From the NCBI RefSeq assembly GCF_033597815.2, contig NZ_CP166245.1, positions 1,178,001 through 1,242,000 on the forward strand: DNA of 64,000 bases, read 5' to 3'. The number at the start of each line of letters is the position of its first letter. Position 1 is the first letter of the stretch. This stretch comes from Staphylococcus sp. KG4-3 (GTDB lineage Bacteria > Bacillota > Bacilli > Staphylococcales > Staphylococcaceae). Position numbers and translations under genes: made by a program. Below the pieces are notes generated by a model. It was not told the origin of the DNA. It made no database searches and saw nothing but the letters and a program-made list of their open reading frames with translations. Below, piece after piece: positions 39,089 to 50,182 of the stretch.

Positions 39089-39355
39089 ATGGCAGTTAAA
39101 TTACGTTTAACACGTTTAGGTTCAAAAAGAAATCCATTCTATCGTATCGTAGCAGCTGATGCTCGTGCACCACGTGACGGTCGTAATATCGAACAAATCG
39201 GTACTTACAACCCTAACAATGTAAATGCACCAGAAGTTAAAATCGACGAAGAATTAGCACTTAAATGGTTAAAAGATGGTGCGAAACCAACTGATACAGT
39301 TCATAACATTTTATCAAGAGAAGGTATCTTGAAAAAATTTGATGAGCAAAAATAA
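39089..39355 (+). CDS. rpsP: 30S ribosomal protein S16
   Basis: 88 residues beginning [20 protein letters not shown], the S16 signature; slightly shorter than the S. aureus protein. AAAGGAG lies upstream. It normally heads rpsP-rimM-trmD-rplS; here a terminator and a 242-base gap separate it from rimM. Confidence 0.97.
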   Translation: MAVKLRLTRLGSKRNPFYRIVAADARAPRDGRNIEQIGTYNPNNVNAPEVKIDEELALKWLKDGAKPTDTVHNILSREGILKKFDEQK

Positions 39356-39388
39356 TTTTTAACCTAATATACATTCTGTATATTTGTA

Positions 39389-39417
39389 AGAGTACCTCAA
39401 GAGGTACTCTTTTTTTA
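39389..39417 (+). terminator. Terminator after rpsP
   Basis: AGAGTACCTC-AA-GAGGTACTCT followed by TTTTTTT. Confidence 0.93.
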
Positions 39418-39597
39418 TTGAGAAATATCAAATAAAATTCAACAATAATGAAAAACGGCGATATATCATAGAACCTTTATTTTTTAAATATAATGAGTCA
39501 CAGTGATCGAACTTACATGTTATAATGAGCTAATAAAATAGCGAATATACATAATCAAAGATAAATGAATTAGTCAAACTATTATGGAGGAACATAT

Positions 39598-40104
39598 ATG
39601 AAAGTTGAAGTAGGGAAGATTGTAAATACACATGGGATAAAAGGAGAAATCAAGGTAAAATCCAATTCAGATTTTACCGATATACGTTTTCAACCAGGTG
39701 AAATTGTTGAGATAGAACGTAAAGACAAAGAATCATTAACATTTACAATTTCATCATATAGAATGCATAAAGGACTTCATATGTTAACATTTGAAGGAAT
39801 CAATAATATAAACGATATTGAACATTTAAAAGGTGAAACATTAGTTCAAGAACGTGATCATGAAGAAATTGAATTAGGTGAACATGAATATTATTATTCA
39901 GATATTATTGGTTGTACGGTCTTCGATGAAGAAGATACTCCAATTGGTCGTGTGATAGAAATTTTTGAAACAGGCGCCAATGATGTTTGGGTCGTTAAAG
40001 GAGATAAAGAATATTTAATACCTTATATTGCAGATGTAGTTAAAAAAATTGATGTCGAAGGTAGACGTATTCAAATCTCACCAATGGAAGGATTGTTAGA
40101 TTAA
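39598..40104 (+). CDS. rimM: Ribosome maturation factor RimM
   Basis: 168 residues. The N-terminal RimM beta barrel ([17 protein letters not shown]) is followed by a C-terminal PRC barrel ([16 protein letters not shown] ... [14 protein letters not shown]). It helps 30S assembly around S19. GGAGG lies upstream. Its stop overlaps the trmD ATG by one base. Confidence 0.96.
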   Translation: MKVEVGKIVNTHGIKGEIKVKSNSDFTDIRFQPGEIVEIERKDKESLTFTISSYRMHKGLHMLTFEGINNINDIEHLKGETLVQERDHEEIELGEHEYYYSDIIGCTVFDEEDTPIGRVIEIFETGANDVWVVKGDKEYLIPYIADVVKKIDVEGRRIQISPMEGLLD

Positions 40105-40841
40105 TGAAGATTGATTATTTAACTCTATTTCCAGATATGTTTAATGGCGTGTTAAACCATTCTATTCTTAAGCGTGCTCAAGAAAAAGATGTGTTACAAG
40201 TCAATACTGTAGATTTTAGACATTTTGCAGAAAATAAACATAATCAAGTAGATGATTATCCTTATGGTGGTGGGCAAGGTATGGTATTAAAGCCTGAACC
40301 TATATTTAATGCAATGGATAGTATCGACAAGACAGCTGACACGAGAGTGATACTAATGTGTCCTCAAGGACGTCCATTTAATCAAGACATTGCTAATGAA
40401 CTTAGTCAAGCAGAGCATTTAGTTTTTATTTGTGGTCATTATGAAGGTTATGATGAAAGAATCCGTGAAAATTTAGTGACGGATGAGATTTCCATGGGGG
40501 ATTATGTATTAACTGGTGGAGAGCTACCAGCAATGGTAATGACTGATGCAATTGTTAGGCTACTGCCTGGTGTGTTAGGTAATCAACAATCACATGAAGA
40601 TGATTCATTTCAAGATGGTTTGCTAGAATTCCCTCAATATACAAGGCCGCGTGAATATAAAGGGATGGGTGTGCCAGATGTATTGTTGTCAGGTAATCAT
40701 GCAAATATTGAAAAATGGCGTCATGAGCAGAAAATTTTTAGAACTTGGACGAAGCGACCAGATCTTTTAAATTACGATACTATGTCTCAAGAAGACAAAG
40801 AGATTATAGAAAGATACAAAAAGCATTTGAAAAAAGACTAA
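40104..40841 (+). CDS. trmD: tRNA (guanine-N1-)-methyltransferase TrmD
   Basis: 245 residues, SPOUT-class trefoil-knot enzyme making m1G37 in tRNA. Motifs: [45 protein letters not shown] and [16 protein letters not shown]. Coupled to rimM by a one-base overlap. Confidence 0.97.
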   Translation: MKIDYLTLFPDMFNGVLNHSILKRAQEKDVLQVNTVDFRHFAENKHNQVDDYPYGGGQGMVLKPEPIFNAMDSIDKTADTRVILMCPQGRPFNQDIANELSQAEHLVFICGHYEGYDERIRENLVTDEISMGDYVLTGGELPAMVMTDAIVRLLPGVLGNQQSHEDDSFQDGLLEFPQYTRPREYKGMGVPDVLLSGNHANIEKWRHEQKIFRTWTKRPDLLNYDTMSQEDKEIIERYKKHLKKD

Positions 40842-40849
40842 CTATGTGC

Positions 40850-40943
40850 TAACATATTTTAAGTGTGCGACACACGAAAAATCACTATGATCCGCTGCTA
40901 TATTTTGTCGAGGCAAGAACATAGGTTGAAGGAGAGAAAAATA
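40850..40943 (+). promoter_or_regulatory. Probable L19 mRNA leader
   Basis: The stretch between trmD and rplS is not AT-noise: it has GTGCGACACACGAAA, CCGCTGCTAT and GTCGAGGCAAGAAC, ending AGGTTGAAGGAG. This resembles the structured L19 leader known upstream of rplS in low-GC Gram-positives. No terminator is present, so it more likely acts on translation of L19. Confidence 0.5.
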
Positions 40944-41294
40944 ATGAGTAATCACAAATTAATCGAAGCAGTAACTCAATCGCAATTACGCACTGACTTA
41001 CCTTCATTCCGTCCGGGTGACACTTTAAAAGTGCACGTACGTATTATTGAAGGTACACGTGAACGTATCCAAGTATTCGAAGGTGTAGTAATCAAGCGCC
41101 GTGGTGGAGGCATTTCAGAAACTTTCACTGTACGTAAGATTTCTTCAGGTGTAGGTGTGGAACGTACATTCCCATTACACACACCAAAAATCGAAAAAAT
41201 TGAAGTTCCACGTCGTGGTAAAGTTCGTCGTGCTAAATTATACTACCTACGTGAATTACGTGGTAAGGCTGCTAGAATTAAAGAAATTCGTTAA
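40944..41294 (+). CDS. rplS: 50S ribosomal protein L19
   Basis: 116 residues from ATG 40944 (AAGGAGAG at 40929-40936), beginning [20 protein letters not shown]. An in-frame ATG at 40863 would add 27 residues read from the leader and is rejected. Typical L19 core: [31 protein letters not shown]. It lies at the 30S-50S interface. Confidence 0.97.
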   Translation: MSNHKLIEAVTQSQLRTDLPSFRPGDTLKVHVRIIEGTRERIQVFEGVVIKRRGGGISETFTVRKISSGVGVERTFPLHTPKIEKIEVPRRGKVRRAKLYYLRELRGKAARIKEIR

Positions 41295-41310
41295 TCAGCA
41301 TAATCAGCAT

Positions 41311-41347
41311 AAAAAAGCGGTCCTCATAAAGAGGACCGCTTTTTTAT
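41311..41347 (+). terminator. Terminator after rplS
   Basis: AGCGGTCCTC pairs with GAGGACCGCT, flanked by an A run and a T run. Confidence 0.95.
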
Positions 41348-41622
41348 TTATTGACAAAGAAAAAATAAAGATATTGGATGAACTTCATTATCCAATGTGA
41401 AGTATATAAAATTAAGAGATCTCTACAAAGATTAATAGGACTAAAGTAGAGACTTCAACCTCTAAATATCCATTTAGATCTACATAAGCTGTAAAAAAAT
41501 TTAATTTCCCTTTATAGTTACTATATAGTAGGCGTAGATAACTAAATGAGTATTGTTTTAATATCGCTATGCCAATACAAAATAAAGAATTTATATTGTA
41601 TTGGCACATTTAATGATATTTT
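41348..41622. other. Spacer between rplS and yfhO with inverted repeat
   Basis: No gene. TGCCAATACAA (41570-41580) and TTGTATTGGCA (41596-41606) form an 11-bp stem that can extend inward. It lies just past the end of the minus-strand yfhO gene and may end that transcript, but no clear T run follows on either strand. The rest is AT-rich. Confidence 0.55.
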
Positions 41623-44256
41623 CTACCTGCGTGTACTATTTTTAGATTTATTTCTTAACCACCATAAAAAGACAATACTAGAAATTACACCGAAAACAGA
41701 CAGCGTGACTAATAGTAGGGTGTGTGGTGGAGTATATTTTAAGGTGATTGTTTCTTGACCTTTCTCAGTGGGAATCACCGTCATAATACCGTTACCTTGT
41801 TTGACAGGTAATTCTTGTTTGCCCGAATAAGCTTTCATACCATTACGATAGGCCATAGGAAGTACAATGTATCCTTTATCTTCTTTGTGCTTAGTTACTG
41901 TATAACCTGTACGTTGTTGAGAAACTTTGACAGGGTTTAAAGATTTTGTTGCGTTACGTAATGTTTGATAATCTTCACCATAGATTCCTTTGATATTAAA
42001 TCGATAATCACCTTTAGATAATTGAATGTTTAAATCTTTATTTGCTTTAACGCGCATAGTTACTGGTGTAACAAAGCGTCTATATTTATAGGTCAATTTA
42101 TTGCGTTGTTGGCTGTATTCGTTAACACGAACATCATGTGCTTTATCAGGTGAGAGTAACTCTACATCCATTTCAATATACATATCTTCGTATTTGTTAG
42201 TAATAGATTTAGGTAAATGATAACTTATGCCCCCATTGTCTTTAGAAACAACTAAATGATTATCTTTGTTTCTATGAGCATGGTTAAATGTTGATGTCGC
42301 TTCTGTTATCAAATTTTTATTAGCTTTGAATGTTTGATTGGGTGAAGCGCTACTATCATTCAATACAACACCTTGTAACATGGCTTGTTCTCTATCTAAT
42401 GGTGATTTGAGCTCTTTGGAAGCAAAAACTTTATCCGTGATGTGTGCACTTGGGTATGCTACTTGATTAGTAGAATGTAAAAATGACTCTTCTTTAGAAT
42501 GCTCAACAGTACTTTCGTGTTTAAATCCGTATGGAATATTTAAATCATTTGGACGACGTATACGATCTTGTACATTCCATAAAGCCATCAAATTAGCACG
42601 ATTAGATAATAAACGATATGTACTATTTTTATCAGTGTGCATGTTGATTTGTAAAGTTTTATCGTAGTATTTTAAGATATCACCATCGAATATACTTGAA
42701 TACAAAGCAGTGCCATTGAAATGATAAATCATCGGTGAATTCAAACCGTATTGCGACATATAATCAATTCTATTTAATGGATTGTCACCATGTTGCTGAT
42801 TGATTTTATTTATTTTTTTTGCTAACTCAGGACTTTTATATTTAGCATCATGCATAGCTGAAACTGTTGATTCATAATTTTTAACATTATTAAAATGATT
42901 GTTAGACAATATAAATGCTTGTTGCACAATAAATAAGCATAGGATGGTAAATATAACCCATCGATGTTGCAATAAATGTTTTTTAAACAATGTAAATGCT
43001 ATGAAAATCATAAGTATTAAACATACGGCCATCCACGAGATTTTTTGATCAGTTACTACAAATGACATAATAACCATAATTATTAAAACTGGTAAACAAG
43101 ATATGGCATAAGATTTTAGATTTAATTCAGAAAGATGCTGAATAAATAAAGCAATCAATCCCGATGTTGTTAATGCAAAAATATAAACCCATCTACGCTC
43201 TGGCGTTGAAAAACCATTAAACATACTATCGAAATAAGGTGTTAACGAACCAATTAACATAATCCATGTTGCGATTGCAAAAAATCTATAGTAATAATGT
43301 TTGTAAAGTTTAAAAGATAATAAAGCTATGATAGTAATCATTGATACCGTAATGTAAAATCCATTGCTAAAAAAGTTTTTCTGACGGGCAAAATCAGTAA
43401 ATATATTTATACTAAAATGTGGATTACTCACTCTATCGTTATTAAGAAATGAAGATACACCCGTATAGAATCCCCAAATACCAATTAATGTGCCCAATAT
43501 AACTGCAATAGGTATCATCCACAATTGCTGTTTTCGAGAAACTATATCTCTCGGATGTGGAAATATAAAACGATATATTACATAAGCTAATATCACAATC
43601 GCTTCATAATAACTAAAATAAAAATTTGAAAAAAGTGTTAATGCAATTGCAAAAATAAAAAGCCCTAATTTCTTTTCTCTATAAAAATGTTCAATACCTA
43701 ATAATGACAAGGGGAGAAAAATTAGTAAATCACCGTAGTAAGACCACGTAAAATTAAAATATATAACTGTTGTAGAAGCCGCATAGAGCAATGCAGCCAA
43801 AAATATTGAATGATTTTTAAACTTTAAATATTTAAAGAAATAAAAAGTTATAACAAAAGTTGCTACGCCTTTAATAAAGGCAATGATTAACTGATTACTG
43901 GCCCAAAATGTAATTTGACTTGGATTACTATTGAATATCACTTCCGATAACCACACAAATATAAAATTAATATAAGTGAAGGGGGAGGTTGAATAGTAAT
44001 AAGATAAATCTTGTACAAAATCGCCTCCAAGTCCAAATGAGTGATCATATGAACTTTTAAACTGACTAAAATGTTCATACAAGTACATTTGAAAAGGCAT
44101 CATTTGCCTGTAACCGTCACCGTAACCGCTAAAAACAACTCCATGAGTAAGATAGCGATAAATATATGGTGTGAACGTAAGAAGTGCTACGAAAACTCCC
44201 ATTATAATGATACATAGTAATCTCGTTGTTTTATTGGACCAAAGCTTACGAAACAT
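41623..44256 (-). CDS. yfhO: YfhO-family GT-C membrane protein, copy 1
   Basis: 877 residues. About a dozen predicted membrane helices in the first ~480 residues (first at 12-32), then a large extracellular beta-rich domain, and a final helix near 847-867 before a basic tail. The conserved acidic loop after helix 1 (YGDGYRQMMPFQMYLYEHF, then GLGGDFVQDLSYYY) is typical of YfhO/GT-C glycosyltransferases. Family knowledge: YfhO with CsbB and GtcA adds sugars to lipoteichoic acid in B. subtilis, Listeria and S. aureus. A close paralogue lies 41 bases upstream on the same strand. Confidence 0.85.
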   Translation of the reverse strand: MFRKLWSNKTTRLLCIIIMGVFVALLTFTPYIYRYLTHGVVFSGYGDGYRQMMPFQMYLYEHFSQFKSSYDHSFGLGGDFVQDLSYYYSTSPFTYINFIFVWLSEVIFNSNPSQITFWASNQLIIAFIKGVATFVITFYFFKYLKFKNHSIFLAALLYAASTTVIYFNFTWSYYGDLLIFLPLSLLGIEHFYREKKLGLFIFAIALTLFSNFYFSYYEAIVILAYVIYRFIFPHPRDIVSRKQQLWMIPIAVILGTLIGIWGFYTGVSSFLNNDRVSNPHFSINIFTDFARQKNFFSNGFYITVSMITIIALLSFKLYKHYYYRFFAIATWIMLIGSLTPYFDSMFNGFSTPERRWVYIFALTTSGLIALFIQHLSELNLKSYAISCLPVLIIMVIMSFVVTDQKISWMAVCLILMIFIAFTLFKKHLLQHRWVIFTILCLFIVQQAFILSNNHFNNVKNYESTVSAMHDAKYKSPELAKKINKINQQHGDNPLNRIDYMSQYGLNSPMIYHFNGTALYSSIFDGDILKYYDKTLQINMHTDKNSTYRLLSNRANLMALWNVQDRIRRPNDLNIPYGFKHESTVEHSKEESFLHSTNQVAYPSAHITDKVFASKELKSPLDREQAMLQGVVLNDSSASPNQTFKANKNLITEATSTFNHAHRNKDNHLVVSKDNGGISYHLPKSITNKYEDMYIEMDVELLSPDKAHDVRVNEYSQQRNKLTYKYRRFVTPVTMRVKANKDLNIQLSKGDYRFNIKGIYGEDYQTLRNATKSLNPVKVSQQRTGYTVTKHKEDKGYIVLPMAYRNGMKAYSGKQELPVKQGNGIMTVIPTEKGQETITLKYTPPHTLLLVTLSVFGVISSIVFLWWLRNKSKNSTRR

Positions 44257-44297
44257 GGTAATACCTCATCTCTGATAAACTCCTTTTATAAAGTGTT

Positions 44298-46877
44298 TTA
44301 ATTGTTTTTGAATTTTTTACGAATTAGCCATGTAATTGTAGATAATATAAATATGACGGAAATAATTATCATGGTATACCAATATTTAGGGCGATATTTG
44401 AGAATTATTTGACTAGTGTCTTTGTTTACAGAAACGCCAGTCATCATATAGTTTACTTTAAAAGGTTTTACTTTTTTACCGTCAATATAGGCTATCATGC
44501 CATTACGATACGGAATGTTAATAGAAGCGATTCCTTTTTGATGGGAGGTTAAGTCAACTTTGACACCATTTTTAATATCATGATAGCTACCTATGTTAGT
44601 TTTAGAACCATGGGCAGACTTTAATTTTTGGTAATTTTCACCGTGTAAACTTTTAATATCTAATTGATAATTTCCAGATGGGCTGAGATTAATATTTATA
44701 TTACCTTGTTCATCTGGTTGTGTTTTGTAAAGTTGAGTATCTACGCCTGTTCGATATGTAGAATTATTGAATAATCGATGGTTTGCATAGTCATTTATAT
44801 TTACTGTAAAGTTACTGTCCGGATAACCGCGTTTTACTTTTAAAGTTAAATAAAAATCACTAAAACGTTGCCTCAGGTGTTCTGGGATGTGCAACTGTAT
44901 TTGACTATTATCGTTACGAAGCTGTATACGATGTCCAGCCATCTTATTAATATTTTGATAAGATATTTGACTTTGATTTAATAAATTTCTAGTAGTATCT
45001 GTATATTCTTTTCCTTTGCCATTAACTACAACGCCATCAATCATGGCGTGTTCTCTATCAATAGCTGTATTAATAGAGTTTGAATCATAAACTTTATTTG
45101 TGACACGAACAGATGGAAGATTCAATGTATTTTCATAAATTTGATACTGTCCTTCCGTTTTTATTTTTTTGAAAAAGTTTGGCACGTTATTTTGATAATC
45201 TTTAAGCATTAAAAATTTGATTGAAAATAAGCTGTTAATATTCTGACGTGCATTAGTGGATTGATATCTACTGACTGATTCTTCTGGCATATTAATCTTC
45301 AAATCATCATAGTAGTAATCTAATATATTATGGTTAAAAATACTTGAATAAATACTCGCGCCTTTAAAGTGTTGATACATAGGTGTGTTATCTTGTTCAT
45401 TAACACGCCAATCAATACGTTCATCTTCAGATTTATGATGTGTCATTTGTGATATTAACTGTCGTTGGAGAGGAGTGTTATAGAGACTAGCGTTAATATA
45501 ATTTTTATTAGCTCGTTCAACATGGTCTTCAAAGTAAATTTGATTACGAATAAAGACAAATGAAATTAGCAAATTAAGAATCATAATAGAAATGATAAAT
45601 AAATATGTTAATTTAACGCGTGATTTCGCCTCATTGACTAAAAGTATCAGAAAGCCAATTACACTTACAATAGGTGTAAACCACAACCACGACACAAACT
45701 CACTATAATACCATGCACTGATAAATAGGTAACTTAATGCGCCTATAGCTGACAAAACATAATTTTTTATTAATAGTGTTCTAAAATGTTTGATGTAGAA
45801 GCTGATTAAAACTGCAGTATTTAATGCAATAAGATAATGCCATCGTTTTTGAGGTGCAGAAAATCCATTAAATATTTGATCAATAAATGGAATGAAACTT
45901 GCGCCAATAGATATAATGGTAAATAAGGCAAATAATCTAAAATAATAGTGCTTGTATAATTTAAAAGATAATAATGCTTGTAAAACAATAAAAGATAAAA
46001 CAATTAAATAGTTATCGTAAAAAACATTTGTATTCTGATTAAAAGGTTCAAACCAATCTACTTTGCTATCAAAAGGTGTACGTCTATTGTTTAAGAAACC
46101 TTGGACGGAGTGGAAAAAAATAAACAAACTACAACCCAAGGCAACGAAAGATGCTAAAGTTAACGACCAAAATGCTTTAAACCTAGGGACTAAATCTTTT
46201 TTATGTCTGAATAAGATTCTAATTGATAAGTATAGAATGCCAGTTAATAATTGATAATATGCAAAATAAAAATTGTTAATTAGTGAAATTGCAACAATTA
46301 GTATAAAGCAACCTATTTTCCCATTTTTGAGGAAACGTTCTATGGACCATAACAATAGCGGAAGCCATATAAATATATCGCTAAAAAACGGCCAATATAC
46401 TGTAAATCTAAAGTAAAGCGGTGATATAACAAAAATGAACGCACCAAGTATAGCGATATTACGATTAAATGAAATCTTACGCACAAATATAAAGGTTCCT
46501 AGCATAGCGATAGCAGATTTAATGATTGAAATAATCAGGGCATTTGTTGTCCAAAATAAAACATCTGAAGTGTTTAATGGAATGAAAATTTTAAGTATTA
46601 CAATGGTGAGTACATTGAATATAAAAATAATGTTAGTGGAGAAATAGTAGCTTAAATCAGTGGAAAAATCTCCTCCTAAACCGAAATCAGAAGCGTAGAA
46701 CCAATTCCCCTTACTCCAATTATCAAACAAGTACATTTGAATTGGCACCATCTGTTCTATCCCATCATTGGGGCCGGTAAACAATACCCCATCATAAATA
46801 TATCTATAAATAACATAGCTATGCCCAATAATTGCTAATACAATAAACAAACAGACATACAATAATTTACGTTTCAT
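44298..46877 (-). CDS. YfhO-family GT-C membrane protein, copy 2
   Basis: 859 residues, same architecture as its neighbour: N-terminal helix, acidic loop (GPNDGIEQMVPIQMYLFDNW, then DFGLGGDFSTDLSYYF), multiple helices to about 440, an extracellular beta-rich domain with the motif DREHAMIDGVVVN that its neighbour has as DREQAMLQGVVLN, and a last helix near the C terminus. The pair arose by tandem duplication, but the proteins are now well diverged. It is the promoter-proximal gene of the pair. No csbB or gtcA is visible in the window, so the sugar donor system must be elsewhere. Confidence 0.82.
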   Translation of the reverse strand: MKRKLLYVCLFIVLAIIGHSYVIYRYIYDGVLFTGPNDGIEQMVPIQMYLFDNWSKGNWFYASDFGLGGDFSTDLSYYFSTNIIFIFNVLTIVILKIFIPLNTSDVLFWTTNALIISIIKSAIAMLGTFIFVRKISFNRNIAILGAFIFVISPLYFRFTVYWPFFSDIFIWLPLLLWSIERFLKNGKIGCFILIVAISLINNFYFAYYQLLTGILYLSIRILFRHKKDLVPRFKAFWSLTLASFVALGCSLFIFFHSVQGFLNNRRTPFDSKVDWFEPFNQNTNVFYDNYLIVLSFIVLQALLSFKLYKHYYFRLFALFTIISIGASFIPFIDQIFNGFSAPQKRWHYLIALNTAVLISFYIKHFRTLLIKNYVLSAIGALSYLFISAWYYSEFVSWLWFTPIVSVIGFLILLVNEAKSRVKLTYLFIISIMILNLLISFVFIRNQIYFEDHVERANKNYINASLYNTPLQRQLISQMTHHKSEDERIDWRVNEQDNTPMYQHFKGASIYSSIFNHNILDYYYDDLKINMPEESVSRYQSTNARQNINSLFSIKFLMLKDYQNNVPNFFKKIKTEGQYQIYENTLNLPSVRVTNKVYDSNSINTAIDREHAMIDGVVVNGKGKEYTDTTRNLLNQSQISYQNINKMAGHRIQLRNDNSQIQLHIPEHLRQRFSDFYLTLKVKRGYPDSNFTVNINDYANHRLFNNSTYRTGVDTQLYKTQPDEQGNININLSPSGNYQLDIKSLHGENYQKLKSAHGSKTNIGSYHDIKNGVKVDLTSHQKGIASINIPYRNGMIAYIDGKKVKPFKVNYMMTGVSVNKDTSQIILKYRPKYWYTMIIISVIFILSTITWLIRKKFKNN

Positions 46878-47249
46878 AGGTAATCTCCTATATATGTATT
46901 AAATATAATTCTATTGTAACGATTTTTTGCAAATTTAGTTTAAAAAGACTATATATTTTGTGTGAAATTAATCTTTTTTAAGATATATATCTTAATTTTC
47001 TCAAAAAAACAGAGATAAATAAAACATTAACCTATACACAGACATCTAAAGTGTAACTATAAATCATCTATATTTATATATTAAATAATAGTGTAAAATT
47101 GAAGGTGGTAAATAAGTCGTGACGTTATTTTGTTTATCAAGCACTATGTAGCGTGTTATGCTTTTAAAGCCAAAGCAACGTGCAAGTATAATTATATATT
47201 TAAATTTAAAAAAATCTGAAATTCGCAAAAATAGAAAGGTGATATAGAT
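46878..47249. other. Divergent control region between yfhO pair and rbgA
   Basis: 372 bases with no gene. TTAAGATATATATCTTAA (46978-46995) is a perfect 18-bp palindrome about 100 bases upstream of the minus-strand yfhO pair and could be a regulator site. A GC-richer patch at 47120-47185 (around AAGCACTATGTAGCGTG) could fold but I cannot name it. AAAGGTGATAT precedes the rbgA start. Confidence 0.5.
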
Positions 47250-48110
47250 ATGGTAATACAATGGTATCCAGGCCACATGGCTAAAGCAAAAAGAGAAGTA
47301 TCAGAACAATTAAAAAAAGTCGATGTCGTATTTGAATTAGTTGATGCTAGAATTCCGTATAGTTCTAGAAATCCTATGATTGATGAAGTGATACAACAAA
47401 AACCACGCGTAGTTATTTTAAATAAGAAAGATATGGCAAATTTAAAAGAATTAGAAAAATGGGAATCATTTTTTAGGGATAAAGGTTATTACCCTGTGGC
47501 AATTGATGCAAAACATGGTAAAGGACTTAAACAAGTAGAACAAACGGCCATTAAAGCTACCAAAGAAAAATTTGAAAGAGAAAAACAAAAAGGATTAAAA
47601 CCTAGAGCGATTAGAGCAATGATTGTCGGTATACCTAATGTAGGGAAATCAACGTTGATTAATAAACTAGCTAATAAATCTATTGCTAAAACAGGTAATA
47701 CGCCAGGGGTAACCAAACAACAACAATGGATAAAAGTAGGGAATTCACTACAATTGTTAGATACGCCTGGGATTTTATGGCCTAAATTCGAAGATCAACT
47801 CGTTGGTAAGAAACTAAGTGTTACTGGAGCAATTAAAGATAGTATTGTTCATTTAGACGAAGTTGCTATTTATGCTTTAGATTTCATGAAAGCACATGAT
47901 TACGAAGGTTTAAAACATCACTATAAGATTGATGTCCCTGTAGATGCAGAAAGCATAGAATGGTTTGATGCGATCGGACGTAGACGTGGATTGTTGCGTC
48001 GAGGTAATGAAATAGATTATGAAGCGGTAATCGATTTGATTATTCATGAAGTAAGAAATGCTAAGGTTGGCACGTACACGTTTGATATCATCAATGAAAT
48101 GGACGTGTAG
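47250..48110 (+). CDS. rbgA: Ribosome biogenesis GTPase RbgA (YlqF)
   Basis: 286 residues, circularly permuted GTPase: NKKD (G4, 58-61) precedes GIPNVGKS (G1, 127-134) and DTPG (G3, 171-174). The N terminus [16 protein letters not shown] is diagnostic. A late 50S assembly factor. rnhB follows after 6 bases. Confidence 0.97.
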   Translation: MVIQWYPGHMAKAKREVSEQLKKVDVVFELVDARIPYSSRNPMIDEVIQQKPRVVILNKKDMANLKELEKWESFFRDKGYYPVAIDAKHGKGLKQVEQTAIKATKEKFEREKQKGLKPRAIRAMIVGIPNVGKSTLINKLANKSIAKTGNTPGVTKQQQWIKVGNSLQLLDTPGILWPKFEDQLVGKKLSVTGAIKDSIVHLDEVAIYALDFMKAHDYEGLKHHYKIDVPVDAESIEWFDAIGRRRGLLRRGNEIDYEAVIDLIIHEVRNAKVGTYTFDIINEMDV

Positions 48111-48116
48111 ACAAAC

Positions 48117-48887
48117 ATGAAACAATCGATTCAAGAAGTGAAGACGTTATTACAAACAATACAATCTATAGAAGAGCTTAATGCACACACGTTTGTTGAA
48201 GATGAACGGAAAGGTGTGCAAAATGCTATCATACAAAGACGTAAACAATTAGAAAAAGAAGAGTTATTGCTAAAAAATTATGAAGAAATGTCAGAGTTTG
48301 AAACCGCATTGTTAACGCAAAATAGTGATGAGCTTATTTGCGGTATCGATGAAGTTGGTCGTGGCCCATTAGCAGGGCCGGTTGTAACATGTGCTGTAAT
48401 TTTAAATGAGAATCATCATTTTACAGGGTTAAATGACTCTAAGAAATTATCTGCAAAGCAAAGACAAAGTATAGAGAAACAACTATTAAATGATGTTTTT
48501 GCATATGCTTATGGTTATGCAACAGTCGAAGAGATTGATCGATTAAATATCTATGAGGCCACAAAAATTGCTATGTTAAGAGCGATTAATGCATTATCAG
48601 TACGTCCTACACACTTACTTGTTGATGCGATGACTTTAGATATAGATATCCCACAAACATCATTAATTAAAGGTGATGCTAGAAGTGTATCTATTGCAGC
48701 TGCAAGCGTGCTGGCAAAAGAACATAGAGATAAATATATGCGTGAATTAGCTGAGAGATATCCTGGCTACGGTTTTGAAAAAAATGCTGGCTATGGTACC
48801 CAACAACACTTAGACGGCATTAAACAATTGGGCATTATACCTGAACACAGGAAAACATTTGAGCCAATTAAATCGCTCACAAATTAA
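48117..48887 (+). CDS. rnhB: Ribonuclease HII
   Basis: 256 residues. The N-terminal extension (1-70) typical of Firmicutes RNase HII is followed by the catalytic domain with [15 protein letters not shown] (D78, E79), NDSKKLS and D170 in LLVDA. It removes ribonucleotides from DNA and RNA-DNA hybrids. Co-transcribed with rbgA. Confidence 0.96.
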   Translation: MKQSIQEVKTLLQTIQSIEELNAHTFVEDERKGVQNAIIQRRKQLEKEELLLKNYEEMSEFETALLTQNSDELICGIDEVGRGPLAGPVVTCAVILNENHHFTGLNDSKKLSAKQRQSIEKQLLNDVFAYAYGYATVEEIDRLNIYEATKIAMLRAINALSVRPTHLLVDAMTLDIDIPQTSLIKGDARSVSIAAASVLAKEHRDKYMRELAERYPGYGFEKNAGYGTQQHLDGIKQLGIIPEHRKTFEPIKSLTN

Positions 48888-48994
48888 TAGTTAAAATGAA
48901 ATAATTGAAATAAGTAGAATAAATGAGTTTACAATAGCGCTTTCATTTCTTATAATTGATTATGAACTTAACCTAAGAAACAGGAGGATGGAGA

Positions 48995-50161
48995 ATGAAT
49001 ATCCACGAGTATCAAGGTAAAGCAATATTTCGTTCTATGGGCGTTGCTGTCCCAGAAGGACGCGTAGCATATACTGCTGAAGAAGCAGTTGAAAAGGCAA
49101 AAGAATTAGATTCAAAAGTTTATGTGGTAAAAGCACAGATTCATGCAGGGGGCAGAGGTAAAGCTGGCGGTGTGAAAATTGCAAAATCACTATCCGAAGT
49201 GGAAACTTATGCAAATGAATTATTAGGTAAGACGCTTGTTACACATCAAACTGGGCCTGAAGGTAAGGAAGTTAAACGCCTTTACATAGAAGAAGGCTGC
49301 GATATTCAAAAAGAATATTATGTTGGTTTTGTAATTGATCGTGCAACAGATAGAGTTACTTTAATGGCTTCAGAAGAAGGCGGTACAGAAATTGAAGAAG
49401 TAGCTGCTGAAACACCTGAAAAAATATTCAAAGAAACAATTGATCCTGTTGTCGGGTTAGCGCCATATCAAGCTAGAAGAATAGCGTTCAACATTAATAT
49501 TCCAAAAGAATCAATTAATAAAGCGGCTAAGTTTTTAGTATCACTATATAATGTGTTCATCGAAAAAGATTGTTCTATCGTTGAAATCAACCCACTTGTA
49601 ACTACAGGTGAAGGTGAAGTATTAGCGTTAGATGCAAAAGTAAACTTTGATGATAATGCATTATTTAAACATAAAGATATTCAAGAATTACGTGACTTAG
49701 AAGAAGAAGATCCAAAAGAAATCGAAGCATCTAAATATGATTTATCATATATTGCATTAGATGGAGATATCGGTTGTATGGTAAATGGTGCTGGTTTAGC
49801 GATGGCTACTATGGATACAATTAATCACTTCGGTGGAAATCCGGCTAACTTCCTTGACGTAGGGGGCGGCGCAACTAAAGAAAAAGTTACTGAAGCCTTT
49901 AAAATTATTTTAGGTGATGAGCAAGTTAAAGGTATCTTTGTAAATATCTTTGGTGGAATTATGAAATGTGACATCATTGCAGAAGGTATAGTTGCCGCAG
50001 TTAAAGAAGTAGAACTTACACTACCACTTGTTGTACGTTTAGAAGGTACAAACGTTGAAAAAGGTAAAGAAATCCTTAAAGAATCTGGATTAGCAATTGA
50101 ACCAGCAGCTACAATGGCTGAAGGCGCACAAAAAATCGTAAAACTTGTTAAAGAAGCATAA
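48995..50161 (+). CDS. sucC: Succinyl-CoA ligase, beta subunit
   Basis: 388 residues. ATP-grasp N-terminal domain ([17 protein letters not shown] ... [14 protein letters not shown]) and C-terminal ligase/CoA domain ([30 protein letters not shown]). Makes ATP (or GTP) from succinyl-CoA in the TCA cycle with SucD. AGGAGG lies upstream; 21 bases separate it from sucD. Confidence 0.97.
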   Translation: MNIHEYQGKAIFRSMGVAVPEGRVAYTAEEAVEKAKELDSKVYVVKAQIHAGGRGKAGGVKIAKSLSEVETYANELLGKTLVTHQTGPEGKEVKRLYIEEGCDIQKEYYVGFVIDRATDRVTLMASEEGGTEIEEVAAETPEKIFKETIDPVVGLAPYQARRIAFNINIPKESINKAAKFLVSLYNVFIEKDCSIVEINPLVTTGEGEVLALDAKVNFDDNALFKHKDIQELRDLEEEDPKEIEASKYDLSYIALDGDIGCMVNGAGLAMATMDTINHFGGNPANFLDVGGGATKEKVTEAFKIILGDEQVKGIFVNIFGGIMKCDIIAEGIVAAVKEVELTLPLVVRLEGTNVEKGKEILKESGLAIEPAATMAEGAQKIVKLVKEA

Positions 50162-50182
50162 GGAAAGGATGGGAGCACGAAG

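Noticed and set aside
40863..40943. Longer rplS start at 40863
   Set aside because: The extension reads through the structured leader and precedes the AAGGAGAG ribosome site; L19 normally begins [12 protein letters not shown].
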